Positions 17,691-25,276 of a stretch of DNA of 64,000 bases are shown in pieces. Location of the stretch: contig NZ_CP060393.1 of NCBI RefSeq assembly GCF_014274685.1, positions 2,911,501 to 2,975,500 on the forward strand, read 5' to 3'. The notes below the pieces were generated by a model. It saw only the letters and a list, made by a program, of their open reading frames with translations. It was not told the origin of the DNA and searched no databases. How positions within the stretch are numbered: the stretch's first letter is position 1; each line of letters opens with the position of its first letter. The position numbers and the translations under genes are program-made. This DNA comes from Edaphobacter sp. 4G125 (GTDB lineage: Bacteria > Acidobacteriota > Terriglobia > Terriglobales > Acidobacteriaceae).

Positions 17691-18602
17691 ATGGGTTTTT
17701 TTGATTTGCAGGTCAATGGCTATGCCGGGGTCGATTTCAACAGTGACGAACTGGACCAAGAACGACTGGAAGCTGTTTGTAAGCGCCTTCTGGAACAAGG
17801 AGTCGACGGCATTCTTGCCACAGTCATTACTGACTCGCTCCCTCAGATGGAACATAGACTTAAAAGGATTGCACAGCTGCACAGTGTTTCTCCTTTGATT
17901 CGACAAGTGATCAAGGGCATTCACATCGAGGGCCCCTTTTTGAATCCATCACCTGGTTTTCGAGGAGCACACCCCGCCGATGCAATTCAGCCAGCCACCG
18001 AAGAGAATGCCAGCAGACTTCTTGAAGCAGCAGGTGGACTCACGAAACTCGTCACACTTGCTCCAGAACAGGACCCAACGGGAAGGGTTATCCGTATGCT
18101 TAGTGACCAGAAGATTACGGTCTCTGCCGGACATACGGATGCAACCCTCGATCAATTAAAGAGAAGTATTGACTCAGGTCTTTCGATGTTCACGCATCTT
18201 GGCAATGGATGTCCAGGTACGCTAGCACGTCACGACAACATCATCCAGAGAGCGCTTGCCCTTCATGACAAGCTCTGGCTGTGCTTCATCGCTGACGGGG
18301 CACATATACCCTTTTTTGTCCTCAAAAATTATCTGGATCTGGCGGGTGTGGAAAAAAGTCTTGTTGTCACCGATGCGATTCTCGCGGCAGACCTTGGCCC
18401 TGGAAACTATCGCTTTGGAATCTGGGATCTTTCGATCGGAGAAGACCTTGTCCCTCGATCACCGGACAATTCGCATTTGGTCGGTTCAGCCATTACTATG
18501 CCACGCAGCTTTAAAAACCTATGCCAGCATGTTGGCTTGACTACGGAACAGGCTCAGCTGCTGCTTGAAATCAACCCCAAAAAGACCGTTCCACTTCAGT
18601 AG
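17691..18602 (+). CDS. nagA: Short N-acetylglucosamine-6-phosphate deacetylase
   Basis: Amidohydrolase that removes acetate from GlcNAc 6-phosphate, giving the NagB substrate. The metal and catalytic residues are recognisable: GIHIEGPFLNP (Glu ligand), SAGHTDA (His), FTHLGNGCPG (His) and VTDAILAADLG (catalytic Asp). At 303 residues it is about 75 shorter than typical NagA. It begins almost directly at the DLQVNGYAGVDF strand, so the usual N-terminal beta-sandwich segment is missing; the upstream operator region leaves no room for it. Because the barrel motifs are complete, it may be a compact natural variant rather than a fragment. It ends 24 bases before the convergent GntR gene. Confidence 0.85.
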   Translation: MGFFDLQVNGYAGVDFNSDELDQERLEAVCKRLLEQGVDGILATVITDSLPQMEHRLKRIAQLHSVSPLIRQVIKGIHIEGPFLNPSPGFRGAHPADAIQPATEENASRLLEAAGGLTKLVTLAPEQDPTGRVIRMLSDQKITVSAGHTDATLDQLKRSIDSGLSMFTHLGNGCPGTLARHDNIIQRALALHDKLWLCFIADGAHIPFFVLKNYLDLAGVEKSLVVTDAILAADLGPGNYRFGIWDLSIGEDLVPRSPDNSHLVGSAITMPRSFKNLCQHVGLTTEQAQLLLEINPKKTVPLQ

Positions 18603-18626
18603 AAATATCGTCATCAATATGCTGGA

Positions 18627-19334
18627 CTATTCAATACCAGGCATATGCTCATCGTCTGTCAGCGCACTCTGCATCGACTCTTTCATAAGTGCAATCGAAT
18701 TCGCGATATCACCTGAACTGATCAACTCCAGAAGGCGCCGATGAACCATGGCAATTTTCAGTAGCTTCTCTGAGGTTGGATGGACGCGCTGAATAATGCT
18801 GAAGGTCATCAGCTTCGGAACGAGTTGCTCTAAGCAGGCATGGAGACTTTCATTTTGTGTCGCCTGCCACAGAGATCGGTGGAACGCGAGATCGGCCTGA
18901 TAAAACTCTGGAGCCATACCTTCCCTTGCGAACTGTTCCATCCGAAGTACCTCATGCCAGCTGGGAGCAAGATCAGGCGCTGACATCCCGGCGATTAGCT
19001 CGACAGCCAGCGTCTCCAGACGAGTCCGTACCCGATAGATATCGCGAATAACGTCACGAGTTAAAAGCGTCACTCGCGTATCTCGTGGCCCTTTGCGTTC
19101 TATAAAACCTAGAAACTCTAGCTCCAATAGAGCTTCGCGAATTGTAGGTTGACCAACGCCGAGTTTGCGAGCTAGTCCAAGCTCCGTTACCTTCTCGCCA
19201 GCTTGTAGTTCGCCGCGCTCGATAGCCTCTCGGATCTGCTGGACCGCAAGGGCTTTCAGTGTAGTGCGAGGAATGGACGTCAATCCCCCCGTCTTCGCGG
19301 ACTGATCCCTATGGATGGATGTGCTATGGTTCAA
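18627..19334 (-). CDS. GntR/FadR-family transcriptional regulator
   Basis: A 235-residue repressor/activator. The N-terminal winged helix (about residues 25-95) includes LGLARKLGVGQPTIREALLE and a wing ending KGPRDTRVTLL. The C-terminal FCD ligand domain has the helix pattern DLAFHRSLWQATQNESL and a later MVHRRLLELI, supplying the usual metal or effector-binding His residues. It lies next to nagA in convergent orientation. The likely targets are the two TTTAWCGTTAAA palindromes in the nag promoters; the effector is presumably an amino-sugar phosphate. Both points are inferred. Confidence 0.85.
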   Translation of the reverse strand: MNHSTSIHRDQSAKTGGLTSIPRTTLKALAVQQIREAIERGELQAGEKVTELGLARKLGVGQPTIREALLELEFLGFIERKGPRDTRVTLLTRDVIRDIYRVRTRLETLAVELIAGMSAPDLAPSWHEVLRMEQFAREGMAPEFYQADLAFHRSLWQATQNESLHACLEQLVPKLMTFSIIQRVHPTSEKLLKIAMVHRRLLELISSGDIANSIALMKESMQSALTDDEHMPGIE

Positions 19335-19847
19335 CGCCTGGCTCCAATATCTATCCTTTTATAACGCAAATATGAGATCAAAGCCGGGAACCTGATCCAA
19401 TCCGCAAAATCTAGTGAGGGATATCGGTTTGAATGAGTTCGTCCGACAGTACGTTGATGAGATAGCCCCGTTGGTCGAACACGCTGGAAATATGAATTTT
19501 ACAAAGAATCCGACCTTCGAGAATTAGTGAACGCTTTGCAGCCAAAAGAGATTTCTAGCTAGCCCAATGCTTGACCTCTGAGAGTCGTGTCTATTTCCAG
19601 GATGATTCGTATTCCTCTCCCTGCGAATAATCCACAAGCATGAGATTTGAGTGTTTCTCTACTGCCAATAGCAACCTCTGCTCTTCATCATCAAGGAAGA
19701 TAAGCTTCGATTTCGACCTAATCCAGGGCGGTCGACAAAACATTCAAACCTGGATTGGCGGTCAGGCCGAAACTCCACTCTTTGACAGCATGGGATCAAA
19801 GTGCCCTATCGCGGCAAGTCACTGTACTTACGGAGAAATCTTATCTT
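19335..19847. other. Intergenic stretch without a supported gene
   Basis: The upstream region of the GntR gene contains TTTATAACGCAAAT, a poor relative of the nag operator. No coding frame with recognisable composition was found. A frame at 19640-19948 runs antisense through the tRNA remnant and is judged spurious. Confidence 0.4.
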
Positions 19848-19903
19848 TGGTGCCGGGAGGGGGGGTCGAACCCCCACGACCGCAAGGGTCGGCGGATTTT
19901 GAG
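19848..19903 (-). pseudogene. tRNA-Leu(CAA) 3' half, candidate attachment site
   Basis: Read on the minus strand, this has the anticodon loop CTCAAAA, the 3' anticodon stem TCCGC, a long variable arm GACCCTTGCGGTC, a T arm GGGGGTTCGACCCCC, an acceptor strand CTCCCGGC and an ACCA end. The matching 5' half (GCCGGGAG and the D arm) is absent; similarity stops at the anticodon loop. That is where tyrosine integrases usually cross over. A broken integrase gene lies 4.5 kb to the right. It is not a functional tRNA. Confidence 0.75.
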
Positions 19904-20128
19904 ACCCTACATCCTGCTACAGCCAACACCGTAGAATCAAGAATCTAAAGTAACTTACGATTACCGCGGTTCCTGTTCAGTTGCGGTTTTTGATGATCAG
20001 AGAACACTGTTCGGGCAAAGTTTGGACAAAGCCTATCGAACAATTTCTTCTCGTTCTCAATATACCAAGTAAATCAAAATGCGGCATTGTGAATCACCAA
20101 AGTGGAAATCAACCGATGGACAATTGAG
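19904..20128. other. Short non-coding stretch between tRNA remnant and helicase
   Basis: No gene, strong hairpin or repeat was recognised between the tRNA-Leu remnant and the helicase stop codon. Confidence 0.4.
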
Positions 20129-23100
20129 CTATAAAGCCAAACCATCAATATCGATTCGATTGGGAAGCTCGTTGCTCATATGACAGGCCAGGCCGACAGA
20201 ACTCCATGCCCTCCAAGAACCCACGACATAGAGATTCTGCCTGGCTCGAGAGACGGCGACGTTCAAAATGTTCGGCGTCCGCGCAGCCCATTCTCGGGCA
20301 CCATTCTGCGATTCAGCAGGTGCGCCTAGCAGCAGGATGACGGTATCAGCCTCACGCCCTTGAAATGTATGGATCGTACCTACACGATCTTTCAACCATT
20401 GAGTACAATCATGGCTAAACCTGCGCATGAGATCCGGCCGGCCCTGCAAGAAACGAGTCATCTCATGCACAACGATGCGGAAAGGCGAGATCACGAAGAC
20501 ATCTGGATTTTCTATAGTCGATACCAACCTCGTGAGTAGATCAATCACGGCCTTGCCTTCCGCAGGAGACCACTTCGAATCCGCGGTTCCTTCTACATCA
20601 ATCCATGTGGACGGCCCAAGTACATCTTCAACATCCAGTTTCCTGGAACCAACGACCTGGACCATCTGACCGGCATAGGCGATTTTGTTCGAGATGGTAA
20701 ACATTGGATTCTGGCAGCGCCGATGCACAAGCAAGGGGAGACCAACGCGCCTCTCACCCGCAACGGCTTCGAAGCTCGATTGATAGCGTGAAGCGCGATC
20801 CACGAGTGTCTGCGTTGATGCCGCTGGAGCTGTCCAATCCAGTTCCTTCACTTTAAAGAAATCGCAGATGTCTGCGTTCAGTCGCTCCGGCAACGAAACT
20901 ACGGGTTGGATCTGCAGAGGATCGCCCACAGCAATAGTTCGCTTTGCTCTCAGAATTGCGCCAACTGCAGACTGTGGCGTGGCTTGGCCAGCTTCATCAA
21001 TCAGGAGCCATCCCAGGGTGCTTGGTGGCAGGTCACCGAGCATTCGTTCGACCGAAGCAAATGTGGTCGAGAGAACAGGCACAACAAGGAAGAGTGTGGA
21101 CCAGAGATCCCCGAGCAATTTGCGCCACTCTTCGTTCTTCTGCATCCCCGTACTCGACACTTGGAGCGCGCCAAGATTGTGGAGAATTTTGGAAGCCGCG
21201 GCATCGATGAAGGCATGGTGGAGATCCAGAGCAGCGATGAAGAGACTCTCACGCTTAGCGTTCAATGCCTCTGTAACCCAAGGTGTCGATTGATTCCAGC
21301 TTACGTGTCCTTCCTGAAATTTCTCTTCATCAACAATCCGGCCGCCAAGTCGAATGCGATGCTCTGAGATGATTTGCGACTGCGTAGCGAATTGTCCGCG
21401 TTCTCTTTCGAGATCTGTTTCAAAAACCTGTGCCTTCGCTGACGCGAACGAACGAGCACGCTCCGCTTTCTTGAGGCCGTCTTCTGACACAGCCAATTGC
21501 CGGGTCGCTACATCTAGCGGTCTTCGCCAAACATCAGCTTCCTCCTTCCAAGCCCTTGCATCGTCCGTACGCGCCAGGCGCGCAAACAATCCAGGCCGCG
21601 AACTTTTGTGCCGATTCCAGGCTGTTGAAGCTTGTTTGTAACGTGCAGAAGCTTGATCACGCTCTTTACGAAGTGTTTCCACTCTAACGGCAAGTTCGTC
21701 ATGTTCTGTTTGCAGAATTTCAAGTTCCTTCTCTCTGCTGGCCAACTTGCATCGGGACTCCTCGAACACAAGGCAAAGGCACCGCACCTCTTCAAGTGCC
21801 TGCAACTCAGCGTCTATCTCTGCCTTGACAGCAAGAAATCGTATTCGCTCTTTCCGCCAATTTTCTTTTGCCTGTTGCGAAGAAGGCGGGTGCTCCCGTA
21901 GCACAACTTCGGGAGTTCGCTTTTCGACGATGTCCGTGACTGGATCTCGATGCTCAACCAGAACGGAATGTCCCAATACAGTTTTGAGATAAGTTCTGAA
22001 GCTGCGATCCTCGTTCCACCAAAATGCTTTCCAGAAAGCCGAACGATTGCCTTTGTTGCCGAGTACCGCTGCGATCAGACCCCACGTCTTCACAGGCTCT
22101 GGCGTGATGCCCTCTTGAGCTTCTTCTTGTTCCTGTTTGCGTGGACCGTGGACTAGATCACTGATCGACTTGAAGTAACTCAACTGGTCACGCGAGTAAG
22201 ACACGGCACCTTCAGCAGGCAGTTCCTTGCTGACATTCTCGACCGCCTTGTTATTGCTGGAGGCAACCAACATCTCATGCCCCTTCAGGCTGTCGTCCAA
22301 ACGATATATATCAAAGGAAGTTTTCCCTGCTTCGACTCTTTCCTCCGTCTTGGTAAACGCATCCTTAGGATCATCGAAGGCGCTCATGGCAATAGCCCGC
22401 TCAAGAACACACATAGCAACAACGTCACGTAAGAGCGTGGTCTTTCCTGTACCAGGGGGACCGTTCACCGCAAGAAGCCCTTCCTTACCGTTTAGCTCCT
22501 GTCCGACCAGGTTTACCGCAGCCTGTTGCAACATCACGAGTGATCTACCCTCTCCGGCGGGCCACTTGGCTGCAGGAGTCTTAGTAGGAGCAACCGCCTC
22601 CTCCAAGAGAACCTTATCTTTGAGTACATCCAGAGGGTTGTTCTCTGTAATTGCGCCAAGATATCGCAGGACGCTCGTGGGGGCCGTTTCATTCTTGACG
22701 TGGCGAGCGACGCGAGCCAAATCATGCAGGAAAAATGAATTGAGAAGGAGAGCCTCCGGTTGAGTCTTCGACCCAATCGGATAGTAGTGGCACAACACGA
22801 AGGTCGGGCGTTCGATCAGCCCATTTGGAACTTGGCACTTCTCGACTAGCCACTGATTTGCCCACTCCATCGTTGAGATGTCGAGTGGAATGGGCTTACT
22901 GTCGGAATCGATCCGGTGCACGATCGCATCCAACCCGCTTTGCAACTCCTCTTCTACTGTCGGCCAGTTTCCAAGCTCTTTCAGCTTAAGCTGAAGTGCA
23001 AGAGGAAGCGCCCATGGAAAGCTGGAAACTGTGATTGCCTTCTCGGCAAGCACAACGCCATCCTTGTCTAGCAGAATTTCCGCCGCGACCGCCCTCTTCT

Positions 23101-23410
23101 TCGAAAGGCTGACTCTCGCCTCATCATCACCAAAGACTTTGATAAGAGCCTTGGTCGCCGTGTCCATCAGCATGGACCCCAGAACGACGCTGTAGAAGAT
23201 CTGTTTTCCCTGTGGAGGCTTTGTGGGTATTGTCCAAGGAAGCGGACCATCCTCAAAGCGAATGACTCGGCTCCGATCACCGTATACAAGATCATGCGGA
23301 GCATCGTAAGTTGCAGGCGAGAGCGCTTCCAGCGCCGACCATGTACTGAGAGTGGCCGCCAGTTCGGCTTTGGTCTTGCCAGTCACGGTCGACGAGAGCA
23401 TCGGTGACAA
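20129..23410 (-). CDS. Large superfamily 1 (Upf1/Dna2-like) helicase-ATPase
   Basis: A 1093-residue SF1B-type nucleic-acid helicase. Ordered motifs are visible: GPPGTGKTTLLRDVV (motif I, about residue 320), a long insert with a charged coiled-coil region (about 500-690), LLIDEAGQATPQSAV (motif II), AVGDPLQIQPVVSLPE (motif III), VHRRCQNPMF (motif IV region), GTIHTFQGREADTVILLLG (motif V) and NVAVSRARQNLYVVG (motif VI). The N-terminal about 280 residues match no family I recognise. It starts with TTG at 23410; an in-frame ATG lies three codons later at 23401. It is the only long intact gene between the tRNA-Leu scar and the decayed integrase, so it was probably acquired. Such helicases occur in defence islands, but a defence role here is inference. 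Confidence 0.8.
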   Translation of the reverse strand: MSPMLSSTVTGKTKAELAATLSTWSALEALSPATYDAPHDLVYGDRSRVIRFEDGPLPWTIPTKPPQGKQIFYSVVLGSMLMDTATKALIKVFGDDEARVSLSKKRAVAAEILLDKDGVVLAEKAITVSSFPWALPLALQLKLKELGNWPTVEEELQSGLDAIVHRIDSDSKPIPLDISTMEWANQWLVEKCQVPNGLIERPTFVLCHYYPIGSKTQPEALLLNSFFLHDLARVARHVKNETAPTSVLRYLGAITENNPLDVLKDKVLLEEAVAPTKTPAAKWPAGEGRSLVMLQQAAVNLVGQELNGKEGLLAVNGPPGTGKTTLLRDVVAMCVLERAIAMSAFDDPKDAFTKTEERVEAGKTSFDIYRLDDSLKGHEMLVASSNNKAVENVSKELPAEGAVSYSRDQLSYFKSISDLVHGPRKQEQEEAQEGITPEPVKTWGLIAAVLGNKGNRSAFWKAFWWNEDRSFRTYLKTVLGHSVLVEHRDPVTDIVEKRTPEVVLREHPPSSQQAKENWRKERIRFLAVKAEIDAELQALEEVRCLCLVFEESRCKLASREKELEILQTEHDELAVRVETLRKERDQASARYKQASTAWNRHKSSRPGLFARLARTDDARAWKEEADVWRRPLDVATRQLAVSEDGLKKAERARSFASAKAQVFETDLERERGQFATQSQIISEHRIRLGGRIVDEEKFQEGHVSWNQSTPWVTEALNAKRESLFIAALDLHHAFIDAAASKILHNLGALQVSSTGMQKNEEWRKLLGDLWSTLFLVVPVLSTTFASVERMLGDLPPSTLGWLLIDEAGQATPQSAVGAILRAKRTIAVGDPLQIQPVVSLPERLNADICDFFKVKELDWTAPAASTQTLVDRASRYQSSFEAVAGERRVGLPLLVHRRCQNPMFTISNKIAYAGQMVQVVGSRKLDVEDVLGPSTWIDVEGTADSKWSPAEGKAVIDLLTRLVSTIENPDVFVISPFRIVVHEMTRFLQGRPDLMRRFSHDCTQWLKDRVGTIHTFQGREADTVILLLGAPAESQNGAREWAARTPNILNVAVSRARQNLYVVGSWRAWSSVGLACHMSNELPNRIDIDGLAL

Positions 23411-23622
23411 AACTCTGAGTTCATGTCAAATCCTTCATCCTCTGTAGGATTATCACTCTGTGCCGGTCTGAAAACGACCAAACCAAAAGTCCACCCATTT
23501 GTAGCTTTGCTAAATGATTCCTGCTCTATGGCTAAGCTCAGAACCTCGGAGCTATTCAGGGAACAATAACTATTCAGAAATCGCTTCCGGTAAGGTCACA
23601 GGACCTGCATCTGCAAGCTCTA

Positions 23623-24020
23623 CTATTCTTCTCCAATGAAGACATCTGTCGGCAGCTAAACCTGGCGCTCAGTTTTCGGACCTGAGCCAGCGTGAACTTC
23701 CGCTGTCCGGCCAGAAACATCGAGACAGCGCTTTCCGAGCCAAATTGAGGAATCAGATCACGTTGCGTAAGGTGCTGTTCAATGAGAAATCGAACGACTT
23801 CAATCGGATCAGACACAGGAATAGGATAGTGTTCTCGTTCGTATCGTTCCACTAGCAGTGTCAACAATTCGATGGCTTCCGCTTCTGACGAAGAAGGATT
23901 GTCCAGAGCTGTCAGTCGAAAGAGCGCATCAGTATAGGCTTCCAATTCCGCATCACTGTGAATGATGCGCGGAGCACCATGCGCGATCATCTCCGCCGGG
24001 TTAGCAAGAACTGTGCTCAT
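23623..24020 (-). pseudogene. HigA-like antitoxin, frameshifted near its end
   Basis: The frame from the ATG at 24020 encodes MSTVLANPAEMIAHGAPR, a DALFRLTALDN segment and an Xre-like helix-turn-helix (LIPQFGSESAVSMFLAGQRKFTLAQVRKLSARF), the HigA/XRE antitoxin pattern. After ARF, near 23657-23661, the frame breaks. The expected ending LPTDVFIGEE and its stop (23623-23625) are found in another frame, so one base appears to be lost. Only the last dozen residues are affected, so partial function is possible. No HigB toxin could be recognised upstream or downstream, leaving an orphan remnant. Confidence 0.6.
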
Positions 24021-24053
24021 TTGCTTCCGAACCTCCGATTTCGTCAGGCCATC

Positions 24054-24360
24054 ATGCCATCGGCAAAGAACGCCATTGCTAACTATACCGATCAACACGC
24101 GGAGAAGGGGCCTTAGGGAAGTGTGGTGCCTATTGCCAAAGGGCCTTTGAAGCCGGTGGAGTAGATACACGTGGTCGTCCAGTCGATGCCAAGGATTGGG
24201 GGCAACTCTGTTGAAGAATGGAGCCACTGTCATCTCTCCAGGCGGCTACACGCTACAGCAGGCTGATGCGGCTGTGTTCGCTGGAAGTGACGCTCATCCG
24301 CATGATCATATCACGATCTACGATGGCAAGCAGTGGGTCTCTGACTTCAAACAAAGAAAG
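24054..24360 (+). pseudogene. Decayed NlpC/CHAP-like cysteine amidase
   Basis: Pieces of one protein lie in successive frames: MPSAKNAIANYTDQHAEKG, then GKCGAYCQRAFEAGGVDTRG with the candidate catalytic Cys, then a frame change and SPGGYTLQQADAAVFAGS and HPHDHITIYDGKQWVSDF, which supplies the expected His-containing strand. This order (GKC..Y-C, then GH/DH-x-x-I-Y-DG, then W-VSDF) matches peptidoglycan-cleaving cysteine peptidases of the NlpC/P60-CHAP group, some of which are secretion-system or phage effectors. At least two frameshifts (near 24110 and 24210) make it a pseudogene. Its 3' end runs into the integrase remnant on the other strand. Confidence 0.5.
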
Positions 24361-24412
24361 ATGTCTTCGTACAGGACAGCAGCTCCGCCGGGGACGATCC
24401 ATCGGTTTTCCC

Positions 24413-25189
24413 AGATAAACGTCCAATGTGATCCGCGAGTTTGCATGACGCAGAAACCCCTACGCCGTCTTGAGGTCCGCACCTGCTGCCCGCAGATTGG
24501 CCGCAAGAGAATGGCGGAAGCTGTGCCACCCGATGGGGTCTTACTCCTTGATTCCGGCTCTTATCACTGCTGGCCGAATGATCTTGTTGGGCAAGGTGTC
24601 GGGAGATAGAGGCTGTTTGCCTTCACGCCGAACCGACGGGAAGATGAAGTGCTCATCATCAGGATAGAACGATTCTTTCCGCCATATCTCAAGACACTTC
24701 ACCACAGCCGGATGAAGAGGAACGGGTTTCCGACTCGCCTCGATTTTCGTGTCTCCGAAATGATTCCGCACACAAGACCGGAGAACATGAACCAGCATCA
24801 AGATCAAGGTCGCTCCATGTCAGCGCGACAAGCTCTGATCCTCGCAGGCCAGAGCTTCCCGCCAACATCACCATCGCTCGTTCCCGCAGATCAAGTTCCG
24901 TGATGAGCGAAGCAAATTCGACCGGTGCCGCCACGTCCGGCTCGCGCAATCGCTTTGTCGAAGTTCTCACCTTGGTGACAGAGTTACGATCCATCCACTC
25001 ATCGACATCGCGCCTGCAACTAAACCAGCTGCCCCTGCAACCATAATATTTCTTTGTGTTCCATGCGCCACTGCGACACCGAGTACCAGACTGCTGGTAG
25101 ACAGTATCCCCATCGTTTGCACCCAGGACCGCAGCCCGCAACCAGCCAACCCGGTCGGTGCGATGTCGTTCGACTTGAACCTTTGGCAT
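24413..25189 (-). pseudogene. Broken tyrosine recombinase (integrase)
   Basis: Start MPKVQVERHRTD at 25189 follows a GGAGACAAG ribosome site. Catalytic segments are recognisable in order: SSGLRGSELVALTWSDLDLD (box I Arg), a frame change near 24800, then VPLHPAVVKCLEIW, WHSFRHSLAANLRAAG (His-x-x-Arg), LRHANSRITLDVYLG (His and the nucleophile Tyr). Two in-frame stops interrupt the C-terminal part (after GIKE and after ADLKTA). The N-terminal DNA-binding region also looks shortened. The enzyme is dead. It most plausibly once served the island carrying the helicase. Confidence 0.75.
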
Positions 25190-25276
25190 CTTGTCTCCTT
25201 CGTAAAGCTTATAAAGCGTAAGTAACACCTAGGAGGTGTGAGAGAGCACGGAGAGCTTCCCACATCTCTACTTGGA

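Noticed and set aside
19640-19948. 102-codon plus-strand frame
   Set aside because: It runs antisense through the tRNA-Leu remnant; its PGGGVEPPRP stretch is the usual artefact of translating a reversed tRNA.
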